From contig CM045731.1 in assembly GCA_024760905.1 (NCBI GenBank), positions 20,495,001 through 20,559,000 of the forward strand: 64,000 bases of DNA. Reading direction: 5' to 3'. Below, piece after piece: positions 62,282 through 64,000 of the stretch; the first letter of the stretch is position 1, and every line of letters starts with the position of its first letter. The DNA comes from Plotosus lineatus (Eukaryota > Chordata > Actinopteri > Siluriformes > Plotosidae). The position numbers and the translations under genes were made by a program. The notes under the pieces are model-generated. The model searched no databases. It was given only the letters and a program-made list of their open reading frames with translations, and was not told the origin of the DNA.

Positions 62282-64000
62282 GTGTACCCTTTTTATTAAT
62301 ATTGTTAATCCAGTAGAAATGAGTAATCATAAAAAATTCTATGAATTTACTACAATCTGCAACTCCACAGCCAAGATATTTGCAGAGTTGGAGGACAGAC
62401 GTCTGATGTCAGCCAGGATTTGGTTTGGTTGAGTCTAGATTATCCGTCCAGATTTTTTTTAACATCAATACAATTATATGAGTCTATTACAATTACAGTC
62501 TTTTAGAGTACAGCGTGCCAGTTGTGCTCGTTCCTTGCAGAGGTGCAAAGCCTCTGCCTCTGCTTGGGCCTGGGAAGCAGAACAGAGACAGTCTGTAAAT
62601 CACTAACTGGTCATAGGAAAACTGAAAGACAAAGTTAGAGAGATGAGACTCTAAAGACCCCTTTGGCAATCGGAAAAGAAATAACAATGAAAGCACACTC
62701 TTGTGGGATGAGTTACACAAGATTAAATCAAACCGGGATGGTCTGGAATCAATACTCAGGCTTTTTGCGATCCAGCCGAGACGAAAGGGAATACAAAGGC
62801 ACTTACAGTTAAAATGAGGAATCTCTGGAAAGTGTTTTTTATGTGCTATTCCTTTCTGCATTGTATAAATAACTCAGATTCAGTTAGTTACAGTGATACG
62901 TAATGCATTTTTCATTTTACCAGCCCGACCAGTGGTGACGGTGAACCCACAGAACCAGACCTTTAGTACCGGAGACGAGGTGCGGATCAGGTGCTCAGCT
63001 AAAGGTTATCCTACTCCTACAGTAGTGTGGACCCACAATGACATGTTCATTATAAGCACCATTAGGTAAGTATGTAGGTTTAATACAGCAAGTATATTAG
63101 CCTTACTCCAAATAGAATGAAATGTTTGGATGAACCCATGTGTACATGTACATAAGCTAGCAAGCTGGTCCATAATGGCGAATACGACTAGTAGCCGTGT
63201 TTGGGGTTTCCATTCATTATAAAGATCCTCTGTGTTTTGTAACATGTTAATAAGACACGAGAAAAATGTTTCCTTGTTCACTGATCCCCCAGCAGTTTTC
63301 ATGTTGGAAATGTGACTTTGGGAGGGCGAGTGAGATTTTTCAACATAATTTCTATTATCTTGGTTGCTGGTTTCTCTGGTGTTGCTCAAATTTGAGCTTT
63401 CGCTTAACAACTGCATGTGATTTTCTTGTCTGTCCAGGCACAGGATGATCCCAGACGGCACCCTAGTCATCAGGAACTCTGTGCAGCAGGACGCAGGGGT
63501 ATATGGCTGCCTGGCCAGCAATGTTGCAGGGACAGATTCAAAGACTGCCATTCTCAGCTACATCGGTTGGTAACATTTGAGACATGGTGTGCATGTGCCA
63601 AAAGGAGAGAAATGGGGCTCTAGAAGAGCATCTGTTAGATTTCATTCGGAAAGAACGCTTGTAAATTTTAACTTACACCCCCTTCCTGAATCACAGAGTC
63701 TCCTCAGGTGACAGTAGTAAACAGCAGGTTGCTGGTTGGCTTAGGGGAGACCGCTGTCCTGAAGTGTACAGTAACAGGAATTCCACAGCCAGATGTTCTG
63801 TGGTACAAAGGTAAGGCGACACCTGATTCGTCCGTGTTCACAGAGTAAAATATACTATGCCGAACTGTTTTAGAAACAACTGTTGAATCTGTTCTTTGAC
63901 ACTCGTTTAATCTACAGGTGACAAGCAGGTGAAGATGTCTTTGTTTGTAAGTATGGATCCAAACGGCGCCACTTTGAGCATACAGCAGGTCGAAGCAGCC
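10315..64000 (+). CDS. hmcn1: hemicentin-1, 5' part (exons 1-15, 758 residues, runs off the window)
   Basis: This is a giant secreted extracellular-matrix protein of basement membranes and cell-cell junctions, known from the hemicentin/fibulin-6 family. Fifteen exons join with matching phases and no internal stop. In order they encode a signal peptide (residues 1 to about 22), a vWA domain (about 36-205) with the MIDAS-type motif DVTGS at 42-46, a conserved hemicentin linker region (about 205-423), then Ig domains 1 (about 425-512), 2 (513-602), 3 (603-692) and 4 (from 693, incomplete). Family members are about 5,600 residues, so roughly 13% is present; the remaining Ig, G2F and EGF parts lie to the right. 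The sequence follows vertebrate HMCN1 more closely than HMCN2, for example in the linker around [14 protein letters not shown]. The start ATG has G at -3 and G at +4. Gene identity is very secure; the paralogue call is strong. Confidence 0.96.
10738..11420 (+). repeat. 31-bp minisatellite (about 20 units)
   Basis: The tandem unit is 31 bases with core TTCTTCAATATTACAACCAT. The central units are nearly identical, and edge units are more divergent. Two places carry an extra short TTATTCTT duplication (around 11230 and 11333). Because 31 is not a multiple of 3 and the unit lacks stops, three long overlapping ORFs appear; these are artefacts and not genes. It lies 170 bases inside intron 1. Confidence 0.95.
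11421..12309. other. intron 1 unique stretch
   Basis: AT-rich sequence after the minisatellite, without coding potential or recognised repeat. Confidence 0.5.
12310..12490 (+). repeat. M-type SINE fragment
   Basis: Core (CTGGTTTCCTCCCACAGTCC) and GT-rich linker (GTGAATGTGAATATTGTGTG) are present; head degraded, tail missing. Confidence 0.6.
12945..13195 (-). repeat. Q-type tRNA-derived SINE
   Basis: Reversed copy of a common fish SINE whose head reads (reverse) TGGTCAGAGAAGTAGCTTTG and B-box GGTTCAATTCC. The body includes (reverse) GAGCAAGGCACCTCAGCCCC. Other copies lie at 24318-24665 and 27018-27270. Confidence 0.7.
13265..13625 (-). repeat. M-type SINE, nearly full length
   Basis: Reversed tail (AAGGCGGGTTACACCCTGAA), core (TTTGGACTGTGGGAGGAAAA) and head ending CTACTGATTCGC are all visible. 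Confidence 0.7.
13626..14494. other. intron 1 unique stretch
   Basis: No repeat recognised. The 92-codon open frame on the - strand (13943-13665) has no recognisable domain. Confidence 0.5.
14495..14760 (+). repeat. R-type SINE head joined to M-type SINE linker with GT tract
   Basis: 14495-14665 is a tRNA-like head and body (GATGGCTCACTGGATAAAGT, then GAGCAAGGCCCTCCCCAGCT). After that a SINE linker (AGATTGCCCTTG) runs into a (TG)27 tract (14689-14742) and TGTTGGCTATGAGATGGACT, the M-type continuation. Confidence 0.6.
14944..15038. repeat. A tract and TA microsatellite
   Basis: About 18 A residues are followed by nearly 80 bases of TA. Confidence 0.95.
15690..15835 (+). repeat. M-type SINE fragment, interrupted by a MITE
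   Basis: Head (GATGGCATAGGGGTGAGCAT) and core (CTCCAGTTTCCTCCCACAGC) stop exactly where the MITE at 15838 begins. Confidence 0.65.
15838..16320 (+). mobile_element. CAGTGGTACC MITE, left part only
   Basis: Begins with the intact left terminus after TA and follows the family through CATTGGCTA blocks and TGTGTGATTCCCAGTGCGAGTG, then stops just before a GT microsatellite. It lies directly against a SINE fragment (15690-15835), into which it seems to have inserted. The right part is missing. Confidence 0.75.
16332..16385. repeat. TG microsatellite with TGTA/TGGA end
   Basis: About 18 TG units and TATG/GATG triplets, at the broken right edge of the MITE part ending near 16320. Confidence 0.9.
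17038..17462 (-). mobile_element. CAGTGGTACC MITE, inverted partial copy
   Basis: Reads as the reverse complement of the family from its right terminus (after TA at 17036-17037). The segment around the CA seed is missing, and the copy ends within the GGCCTCCCATTGGCTA region, so the far terminus is absent. It is in opposite orientation to the partial copy 700 bases to the left. Confidence 0.75.
17463..19091. other. intron 1 unique stretch
   Basis: Apart from a poly-T run at 18134, I see only a weak short repeat near 18690-18800 (GTGATTGGTTGTGG-like, about four imperfect copies). No gene. Confidence 0.5.
18134..18169. repeat. poly-T (28) and C run
   Basis: An uninterrupted T tract followed by seven or so C. 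No retroelement body that would explain it as a tail is seen next to it. Confidence 0.9.
19092..19185. repeat. TG-GA-CA compound microsatellite
   Basis: TG units, then GA units, then CA units in three adjacent blocks. The TG and CA blocks are mutually complementary. Confidence 0.92.
19262..19715 (+). repeat. two M-type SINE copies, tail to tail
   Basis: A diverged + strand copy (about 19262-19490; TCAGCTGAGATAGGCTTCAG tail) is followed by a - strand copy (19495-19715; core GGACCATGGGAGGAAATTGG and head). The two tails meet near 19492. Confidence 0.6.
19765..20125 (-). repeat. N-type SINE, full length
   Basis: Reversed: CTTTTTCCCTTTTACTCGGG start, AATGGTTCTTTTACATGCCT middle, and GTGGGACTCGAATCCCCAAC (reverse of the B-box) at the head. 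One of several well-preserved copies. Confidence 0.75.
20150..20397 (-). repeat. M-type SINE, tail missing
   Basis: Reversed core (GGAACCCACACGAGCACAAG) and head (ACCACTACACCACCGTGCCA) are clear. Confidence 0.7.
20966..21021. repeat. TG then GA microsatellite
   Basis: A TG run followed by GAGTGAGAGAGCGAGAGAGA. Confidence 0.9.
21385..21572 (+). repeat. M-type SINE fragment
   Basis: Linker and tail (GTGATAGACTGATGACCTGT, GTCAGCTGAGATTGGCTCCA) remain. Head and core are lost. Confidence 0.55.
22140..22355 (+). repeat. N-type SINE, head missing
   Basis: Body (AACTGGGCTATCAAAGGCTG) and tail (GAATGAATGG end) are present. Confidence 0.6.
22425..22795 (+). repeat. M-type SINE, full length
   Basis: Head GGTGGTGTAGTGATACCACA with B-box-like GGTTTGAGTTTTGG, core, and tail GGATGGATGAATGAGTG. 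Confidence 0.7.
23050..23280 (+). repeat. degenerate direct repeats within the Tigger-like element
   Basis: About four irregularly spaced copies of a block with core GGAAGTCCAGAAGTTGTTG followed by TACTATGTA lie at roughly 23055, 23088, 23196 and 23248. One copy is separated from the next by a 50-base segment that resembles the tail of the P-type SINE (compare 3840-3880). Confidence 0.65.
23507..24008. repeat. large inverted repeat (hairpin) inside the Tigger-like element
   Basis: The left arm (from GAGTTGAGCGTTGAAATGCG at about 23507) matches the reverse complement of the right arm (ending at about 24008) over roughly 200-240 bases with scattered mismatches. Shared blocks include GTGGCTCTCACA, CCATTTAATCAC and GGCTATAAAGACT. 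The centre is near 23755. Transcribed, it would fold into one long hairpin RNA. Confidence 0.88.
24318..24665 (+). repeat. Q-type SINE with long GT tract
   Basis: Head CCATGGCCTAATGGTTTGAA, body TTGAGTAAAGCACCTAACCT, then a (GT)n run (24497-24565). It closes with TGTGCTCACTTTGGATGGGA. A run of 12 G lies at about 24390-24402. Confidence 0.7.
24670..25364. other. intron 1 unique stretch
   Basis: No recognised repeat or gene. Confidence 0.5.
25365..25498 (-). repeat. M-type SINE head and core fragment
   Basis: Reversed core (AAACTCTAAACAGAAGTGCA) and head (CAACCACTACACCATCACGC). Tail absent. Confidence 0.6.
25500..27017. other. intron 1, mostly unique apart from one SINE
   Basis: Apart from the SINE at 26245-26520 no repeat or coding signal stands out. 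Confidence 0.45.
26245..26520 (+). repeat. M-type SINE
   Basis: Head GGTGGCACAATGACGTAATG, core GTGCTCTGGTTTCCTCCAAC, linker to TTGCCCTGTGATAGTCTG. Confidence 0.7.
27018..27270 (+). repeat. Q-type SINE
   Basis: Head GCATCCATGGCAGAATGGTT with B-box GGTTCGATTCC, body CTGAGCAAAGAATCTAACCC, end CTTCGGATGGGTTCAATGCA. The best-preserved Q-type copy. Confidence 0.75.
27285..27630 (-). repeat. N-type SINE, full length
   Basis: Reversed tail (GAACCACTTAATCTTAATTG), body (AATGGTTCTTTTACATACCT) and head (TGGGGCTTGAACCCTCAACC). Confidence 0.75.
27840..28106 (+). repeat. M-type SINE tails, the second carrying the LINE insertion
   Basis: 27840-27935 is one tail fragment. 27935-28106 is a second (AACTGTTCAGGGTGTATCCT), whose end GGTAGATGGATGAATG became the LINE's duplicated target; its ATGA repeats resume at 29115-29145. 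Confidence 0.7.
28107..29114 (+). pseudogene. 5'-truncated LINE copy, family 1 (RT C-terminal half)
   Basis: Starts abruptly within the RT domain ([14 protein letters not shown]) and continues through the catalytic box [10 protein letters not shown] (near 28320), [35 protein letters not shown] and the terminal CCGDP-stop. It ends in a GAA triplet tail. The frame is open over about 960 bases except for one TGA at 28798-28800, at a codon that is CGA (Arg) in intact relatives. It is flanked by a 16-bp duplication, GGTAGATGGATGAATG, at 28091-28106 and 29115-29130, and sits in the tail of a SINE. Confidence 0.92.
29535..29695 (+). repeat. N-type SINE, tail missing
   Basis: Head GTGGTGGCTCAGTGGTAAGG and body AACTGGGTTATCAAAGGAAG up to AAAAGAACCATTGCTGACTG. 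Confidence 0.65.
29813..29970. repeat. CA, GT and TA microsatellites
   Basis: A CA run (29813-29845), GT run (29860-29876), a TA run of about 75 bases (29875-29949) and a CATA run. Confidence 0.93.
30000..30685. other. intron 1 unique stretch
   Basis: Short open frames on both strands at 30087-30326 overlap each other and show no known domain. Confidence 0.45.
30690..31040 (-). repeat. N-type SINE, full length
   Basis: Reversed copy very close to that at 19765-20125 (GGACAGAAACACGCTGACGA shared). Head CTATACCACTAGACCACCAC. Confidence 0.75.
31285..31630 (-). repeat. M-type SINE, full length
   Basis: Reversed tail (GGCAGGGTACACCCTGGACA), core (GACTATGGGAGGCAACCGGA) and head (AACCACCTCACCACCATGCT). 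Confidence 0.75.
31715..31885 (-). repeat. V-type SINE, diverged
   Basis: Shares TTAGCTCCTATGAACTCCCA and GCAGCAACTTGGATTTGAAC with the V-type copies. The head is degraded. Confidence 0.5.
32400..32720 (+). repeat. N-type SINE, best + strand copy
   Basis: A-box region GTGGCCTGGTGGTAAAGGTG and B-box GGGAGTTCGAGTCC define a tRNA-derived head. The body runs through AAGAACCATTGCTGACTTTC to CACTGTGGTGACCTCTGAGA. Confidence 0.75.
32757..33484. mobile_element. CAGTGGTACC-ended MITE, full length
   Basis: It is 728 bases with inverted ends (CAGTGGTACCTCACTTTACG, and the reverse at 33465-33484), flanked by TA on each side. It is non-autonomous and belongs to the Tigger/pogo-type group by ends and target. 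Family landmarks inside are the repeated CCTCCCATTGGCTA segment, a CA-rich seed near 33205 and the block GAATATGGCCAAACCCGTCT. Confidence 0.88.
33505..33838 (-). repeat. N-type SINE, full length
   Basis: Reversed tail (GAACTGCTTCGTCCTAATTA), body and head (GGGGCTTGAACCCTCAACCT). Confidence 0.75.
33842..34450. other. intron 1 stretch with little to say
   Basis: A degraded M-type SINE head may be present near 33900-33970. Otherwise nothing. Confidence 0.4.
34455..34680 (+). repeat. M-type SINE without tail
   Basis: B-box GGTTCAATTCCCAG, core GGTACTCCAGTTTCCTCTCA, linker TTGGCCCTGCGATGG; the tail is missing. Confidence 0.7.
34765..35022 (+). pseudogene. very short 5'-truncated LINE copy, family 1
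   Basis: Only the last 70 or so RT-protein codons ([20 protein letters not shown] through CCGDP-stop) and the GAA tail are present. A 17-18 bp direct duplication with core GTGCTGAATGATAGAAT flanks it at 34748-34764 and 35023-35039. This is a textbook target-primed insertion that stopped early. Confidence 0.92.
35490..35635 (-). repeat. M-type SINE fragment
   Basis: Reversed core (TTTGGACTGTTGGAGGAAAC) and head start (GAATCGAACCCAGGACCTCC). Confidence 0.6.
35724..36577. mobile_element. CAGTGGTACC-ended MITE, full length, with CA expansion
   Basis: Same family and orientation as the copy at 32757. The left terminus has mutated (CATCGGTACC) while the right terminus is intact. The CA seed has grown to a tract at 36222-36306, lengthening this copy to 854 bases. 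Confidence 0.88.
36222..36306. repeat. CA microsatellite inside a MITE
   Basis: About 80 bases of CA with rare interruptions, at the position where the other MITE copies have only a short CA seed. Confidence 0.93.
36580..37885. other. intron 1, longest repeat-poor stretch near exon 2
   Basis: Only a possible SINE trace near 36690-36890. Open frames at 36982-37227 and 37373-37645 lack family signatures and splice context. Confidence 0.45.
37890..38115 (-). repeat. N-type SINE, diverged
   Basis: Reversed body (GAGAGACATGGCTGGCATCT) and head (TCTGAGCCACCACTGCCCCG) can be followed despite many changes. Confidence 0.55.
38480..38775 (-). repeat. R-type SINE, diverged
   Basis: Contains GGGTTAAGGGCCTTGCACCA and a reversed tRNA-like head (ACTGACCCAGAGCCTTAACG). 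A related pair lies at 58425-58775. Confidence 0.55.
38835..39140 (-). repeat. M-type SINE just upstream of exon 2
   Basis: Reversed tail (AAGGCAGGGTACACCCTGAA) and core. It ends about 50 bases left of hmcn1 exon 2. Confidence 0.65.
39190..39260 (+). CDS. hmcn1: hmcn1 exon 2: vWA domain
   Basis: The acceptor tctttgcag precedes a phase-1 exon that completes the split Glu codon after HDP and encodes residues 85-108 ([14 protein letters not shown] and on to ELYVQ). The donor is cag|gtgact, leaving phase 0. It matches the hemicentin vWA domain nearly residue for residue. Confidence 0.96.
39726..40072 (+). repeat. M-type SINE, full length, in intron 2
   Basis: Well preserved: GTGGCGTAGTGGTTAGCACA head, B-box GGTTTGATTCCCAG, core GGTACTCCGCTCTCTTCCTA, tail CCTAATTAGGATTAAACGGT. 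It fills 40% of intron 2 and ends 45 bases before exon 3. Confidence 0.8.
40118..40276 (+). CDS. hmcn1: hmcn1 exon 3: vWA domain
   Basis: Encodes residues 109-161, from [14 protein letters not shown] to LIQQKQSQ, in phase 0 at both ends (53 codons). The acceptor is tcaacag and the donor is cag|gtacag. The segment [19 protein letters not shown] and the following FTDARSKDY are hallmark hemicentin vWA sequence. Confidence 0.97.
40338..40385 (+). repeat. (GT)24 tract at the hmcn1 exon 4 acceptor
   Basis: An uninterrupted GT run that ends six bases before exon 4 (ATACAG then exon). It makes up over 40% of the 115-base intron 3. Confidence 0.97.
40392..40514 (+). CDS. hmcn1: hmcn1 exon 4: vWA domain
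   Basis: Encodes residues 162-202 ([18 protein letters not shown] through LDKKQVNE), phase 0 at both ends, 41 codons. The donor is gag|gtgaga. The acceptor is unusual: a (GT)24 run reaches to within six bases of the exon, so there is no ordinary pyrimidine tract. Skipping this exon would keep the frame but delete part of the vWA fold. Confidence 0.95.
40615..41460 (+). repeat. pyrimidine-rich macro-repeat, period about 294 bases, near three copies
   Basis: Units start at 40617, 40909 and 41205 with GTTCTGGTATTCTTATTTCT. Each contains CACATTTTCCTTAATACTTC or close to it, plus variable TTTC arrays. The third copy is incomplete. In hmcn1 intron 4, with a strong purine/pyrimidine strand bias. 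Confidence 0.9.
41590..41770 (-). repeat. N-type SINE fragment
   Basis: Reversed tail (CGCTTAATCCTAATTAGGGT) and part of the body (CTACTCTTGTCGAAACTCAA). Confidence 0.65.
41771..42739. other. intron 4 unique stretch
   Basis: No gene or clear repeat; part may belong to the Tc1-like remnant that follows. Confidence 0.4.
42740..43218 (-). pseudogene. Tc1-like element remnant ending at hmcn1 exon 5
   Basis: On the - strand around 42970-42800 a degenerate frame reads [13 protein letters not shown], then [18 protein letters not shown], which resembles the Tc1 transposase C-terminal QDNDPKHT and WPSQSPDLNPIENLW motifs. At 43190-43218 the - strand carries a sequence close to the Tc1-type terminus GTCAGAAGTTTACATACAC. 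A SINE-like fragment (about 43020-43140) lies between, so the remnant is composite. The left boundary is not resolved. Confidence 0.6.
43241..43412 (+). CDS. hmcn1: hmcn1 exon 5: end of vWA domain and linker
   Basis: Encodes residues 203-259 plus one base ([20 protein letters not shown] through IEMRNPQ), with donor g|gtaggt. It corresponds to the C-terminal helix of the vWA domain and the start of the hemicentin linker, including [16 protein letters not shown]. The acceptor gagaag is weaker than its neighbours and lies 24 bases from a Tc1-like terminus. Confidence 0.95.
43945..44195 (-). repeat. M-type SINE, tail missing
   Basis: Reversed core (GAGGAAACCCACACGAGCAC) and an intact head (CTAACCGCTACACCACCGTG). 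A young-looking copy. Confidence 0.75.
44240..44800 (+). pseudogene. Tc1-like transposase fragment
   Basis: Broken frames preserve Tc1-family transposase segments: [31 protein letters not shown], then (shifted frame) [18 protein letters not shown]. After that come [20 protein letters not shown] and VMVWFM-like remains of the catalytic middle. Several frameshifts and stops make it dead. It lies in hmcn1 intron 5, next to a SINE on each side. Confidence 0.75.
44836..45052. repeat. two M-type SINE parts, arranged as an inverted pair
   Basis: 44836-44970 is a + strand head and core. 44971-45052 is a - strand head (GGGAATTGAACCCAGAACCT). The two heads point away from each other with the cores in the middle, so the pair is a partial palindrome. 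Confidence 0.6.
45131..45237 (+). CDS. hmcn1: hmcn1 exon 6: linker
   Basis: The acceptor ttattacag is followed by GGAAATTG, completing the split Gly codon. It encodes residues 260-295 ([20 protein letters not shown] through GMWSIK) and ends in phase 0 at aag|gtgagc. This is conserved hemicentin linker sequence. Confidence 0.94.
45575..45945 (-). repeat. V-type SINE
   Basis: Contains GGAGGGGTGTAAGCATGCAC, TGTGAGTGACAGTGAGGTGA and a decayed head. It occupies part of hmcn1 intron 6. Confidence 0.65.
45946..46689. other. intron 6 unique stretch
   Basis: AT-rich, with a 102-codon open frame (45999-46307) that has no recognisable domain. Confidence 0.45.
46690..46985 (-). repeat. M-type SINE, diverged
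   Basis: Reversed tail (GGGCTACGGCCTGGAGACCT-like), core and head (TGCTAACCACTACCCCCCAA). Confidence 0.6.
46986..48049. other. intron 6 unique stretch
   Basis: No repeat or coding signal recognised. Confidence 0.45.
48050..48560 (+). pseudogene. 3' end of a third non-LTR retrotransposon family
   Basis: Frames at 48060-48257 and 48290-48517 resemble the C-terminal part of a fish LINE protein: [43 protein letters not shown], then [20 protein letters not shown] and LLRLLPP. A short GAT repeat (48540-48553) forms the 3' end. It is frameshifted and truncated at the 5' end. It sits in hmcn1 intron 6. Confidence 0.82.
48775..49112 (+). repeat. M-type SINE, full length
   Basis: Head GGTGGCATTGTGGTTAGCAT, core, and tail GAGTTGGCTGAGATAGGCTC ending in ATGAATGA. 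Confidence 0.72.
49503..49623 (+). CDS. hmcn1: hmcn1 exon 7: linker
   Basis: Encodes residues 296-335 plus one base ([20 protein letters not shown], then [11 protein letters not shown] to RPVQ). The acceptor is gactgcag and the donor g|gttagg. The motif [20 protein letters not shown] is diagnostic for hemicentins. Confidence 0.95.
49985..52760 (-). pseudogene. second LINE family: APE endonuclease plus partial RT, internally deleted
   Basis: On the - strand an open stretch of 260 codons (51868-51086) carries the endonuclease: [13 protein letters not shown], then [12 protein letters not shown] and DTDHSLIAS, the usual GDxN and DH metal and catalytic motifs. Downstream, RT fragments (GKNGIP-like near 50620; [20 protein letters not shown] near 50370-50290; TKAFN near 50250) are followed directly by the C-terminal tail, so most of the palm and thumb is missing. 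Stops and frameshifts are frequent outside the endonuclease. 52000-52760 is the degraded 5' part. It lies antisense in hmcn1 intron 7. The left boundary is uncertain. Confidence 0.85.
52986..53040. repeat. GATA and CATA microsatellites
   Basis: Six GATA units and then about five CATA units. Confidence 0.9.
53068..53392 (+). repeat. N-type SINE, full length
   Basis: Head GTGGTGACCTGGTGGTAGGG, body TCAAAGGTCAGCCATGTCTC, tail AGCGGTTCAGAAAGTGAATG. It ends about 50 bases before exon 8. Confidence 0.75.
53445..53708 (+). CDS. hmcn1: hmcn1 exon 8: linker before Ig1
   Basis: Encodes residues 336-423 plus one base, phase 1 at both ends, from [20 protein letters not shown] to [10 protein letters not shown]. 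The acceptor is catgcag and the donor g|gtcaga. [20 protein letters not shown] resembles HMCN1 rather than HMCN2. NTT (344-346) and NIT (385-387) are N-glycosylation sequons. Confidence 0.96.
53866..54010 (+). CDS. hmcn1: hmcn1 exon 9: Ig domain 1, first half
   Basis: Encodes residues 424-471 plus two bases ([20 protein letters not shown] through LLGLDQIF). The acceptor is tgtccag and the donor ag|gtgctt. The first Ig cysteine is residue 446. The usual strand-C tryptophan is Phe in FTVRFSRDG, as in other HMCN1 proteins. Confidence 0.94.
54132..54253 (+). CDS. hmcn1: hmcn1 exon 10: Ig domain 1, second half
   Basis: Encodes residues 472-512 plus one base ([20 protein letters not shown] through TFLDVS). 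It carries the second Ig cysteine (494) in the typical DEGFYDCVA context. The acceptor is aaacag and the donor g|gtgagg; intron 9 is only 121 bases. Confidence 0.95.
54254..55079. other. intron 10, first part
   Basis: No gene or clear repeat. Confidence 0.45.
55080..55355 (+). repeat. P-type SINE
   Basis: Head TGTAGTGGTTAGAGTGCTGG and B-box-like GGGTTTGAATCACC; end GGCCTGATGAGCCAGTAGGC as in the copy at 3605. Confidence 0.7.
55745..56005 (-). repeat. V-type SINE carrying a MITE insertion at its head
   Basis: Shares CTGTGAGTGACAGGAAAGTG and the head-proximal GATTCGAACTTGTGAT with the family. The MITE at 56018 interrupts the expected head. Confidence 0.65.
56018..56850. mobile_element. CAGTGGTACC-ended MITE, full length
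   Basis: An 833-base copy of the same family in hmcn1 intron 10, with both termini intact and TA on both sides. The segment CCCATTGGCTA occurs in several tandem, slightly varied copies near 56230-56360. Confidence 0.88.
56855..57370. other. intron 10, end
   Basis: No repeat recognised; includes the exon 11 acceptor region with a T run at 57351-57359. Confidence 0.5.
57371..57640 (+). CDS. hmcn1: hmcn1 exon 11: complete Ig domain 2
   Basis: A single phase 1-1 exon encodes the whole Ig domain, residues 513-602. The canonical Cys (536), Trp (548) and Cys (584) are in place, the last in [15 protein letters not shown]. The acceptor is ggacgtag and the donor t|gtaagt. NVT and NLT are possible N-glycosylation sites. 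Confidence 0.96.
57772..57806. repeat. GT microsatellite, intron 11
   Basis: About 15 GT units. Confidence 0.9.
58275..58775. repeat. M-type fragment and two R-type SINE pieces
   Basis: 58275-58380 is M-type core on the + strand (GGGTTTCCTCGGGGTACTCC). 58425-58540 and 58540-58775 are R-type pieces on the - strand (AAGGGCCTTGCAACCGTGGT; GAACCCCTAACCTTTGGATC). Confidence 0.6.
59336..59378. repeat. GT microsatellite, intron 11
   Basis: About 20 GT units. Confidence 0.92.
59530..59680 (-). repeat. N-type SINE fragment
   Basis: Matches the start of the reversed N-type copies (TTTTTACGTTGGATGCCCTT), then stops. Confidence 0.6.
60230..60355 (-). repeat. M-type SINE fragment
   Basis: Reversed core (GGAAACTGGAGCACTTGGAG) and head (CTAATTACTATGCCACCGTG). 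Confidence 0.6.
60392..60448. repeat. ATT triplet microsatellite
   Basis: About 18 ATT units; reading through it gives a poly-Asn artefact on the - strand. Confidence 0.93.
60836..61530. repeat. two M-type SINEs tail to tail, first with a 100-base GT tract
   Basis: A + strand copy (60836-61250; B-box GGTTCGATTCCC) carries a GT-rich run at 61038-61138. A - strand copy (61255-61530; core GAGGAAACCCATGCAAGCAC, head GCTAACCACTACGGTATTAT) follows with its tail facing the first. Confidence 0.75.
61608..62126. mobile_element. CAGGGATCCCTC-ended MITE
   Basis: It is 519 bases with inverted ends: CAGGGATCCCTCACTTTCCG at the left and, reversed, GAGGGATCCCTCGCTACTTC at the right. TA follows the right end and is mutated to TT at the left. 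Pogo/Tigger-like by ends; the inside is AT rich with A/T homopolymers and no coding frame. In hmcn1 intron 11. Confidence 0.75.
62229..62278. repeat. C run and A run
   Basis: About 12 C followed by more than 30 A. Confidence 0.9.
62280..62923. other. intron 11, end
   Basis: The 122-codon open frame on the - strand (62861-62493) has no known domain and no sign of being a gene. Confidence 0.45.
62924..63065 (+). CDS. hmcn1: hmcn1 exon 12: Ig domain 3, first half
   Basis: Encodes residues 603-649 plus two bases ([14 protein letters not shown] through MFIISTI). The Cys is at 626 in [10 protein letters not shown] and the Trp at 638. The acceptor is ttttaccag and the donor ag|gtaagt. Confidence 0.95.
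63438..63565 (+). CDS. hmcn1: hmcn1 exon 13: Ig domain 3, second half
   Basis: Encodes residues 650-692 plus one base ([20 protein letters not shown] through LSYI). The second Ig cysteine is 674 in [14 protein letters not shown]. The acceptor is tgtccag and the donor g|gttggt. Confidence 0.95.
63697..63810 (+). CDS. hmcn1: hmcn1 exon 14: Ig domain 4, first half
   Basis: Encodes residues 693-730 plus one base ([20 protein letters not shown] through VLWYK). The Cys is at 716 and the Trp at 728. The acceptor is aatcacag and the donor g|gtaagg. Confidence 0.95.
63918..64000 (+). CDS. hmcn1: hmcn1 exon 15: Ig domain 4, second half (cut by window edge)
   Basis: The acceptor tctacag leads into residues 731-758 ([20 protein letters not shown], then SIQQVEAA). 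The exon continues past the right edge, so the second Ig cysteine is not yet reached. Confidence 0.92.

Noticed and set aside
63006..63551. 181-codon open frame on the - strand
   Set aside because: It is antisense to hmcn1 exons 12 and 13 and crosses their splice sites.

Overview
The window is vertebrate, almost certainly teleost fish, nuclear DNA. The signs are a very long split gene, GT-AG introns, dense CA/GT and AT microsatellites, and many fish-type dispersed repeats: tRNA-derived SINEs, Tc1-like and Tigger/pogo-like elements, and APE-type LINEs. The repeat mix would suit an otophysan such as a catfish, but I cannot prove the species.

Only one real protein-coding gene is visible. It is the 5' part of hemicentin-1 (hmcn1), on the + strand, starting at 10315 and running off the right edge. 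Fifteen exons can be placed by homology, reading frame and splice sites: 10315-10567, 39190-39260, 40118-40276, 40392-40514, 43241-43412, 45131-45237, 49503-49623, 53445-53708, 53866-54010, 54132-54253, 57371-57640, 62924-63065, 63438-63565, 63697-63810 and 63918 onward. All phases agree, giving 758 residues without a stop. They encode a signal peptide, a von Willebrand A domain with its metal-site motif, the hemicentin linker region, and the first four of what should be a long series of Ig domains. Hemicentin is a giant secreted basement-membrane protein.

Region by region: 1-9900 is intergenic and mostly repeats, including a 3.3 kb decayed LINE on the - strand (4908-8180) split by a DNA transposon at 5946-6539. 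The interval 9990-10314 is a small CpG-rich promoter and 5'UTR. Intron 1 (10568-39189, 28.6 kb) holds a 31-bp minisatellite, a 1.4 kb Tigger-like element with a roughly 500-bp internal hairpin, two 5'-truncated LINE copies with target-site duplications, several CAGTGGTACC-ended MITEs and many SINEs. Introns 2-14 (39261-63917) hold further SINEs, a pyrimidine-rich macro-repeat, Tc1 transposase remnants and a second LINE (49985-52760).

I found no new biological system, no CRISPR array, no operon and no convincing RNA gene. The most informative observations are nested transposon insertions with exact duplications, the hairpin-bearing element, and two hmcn1 3' splice sites shaped by repeats: a (GT)24 tract at exon 4 and a Tc1-like terminus at exon 5.
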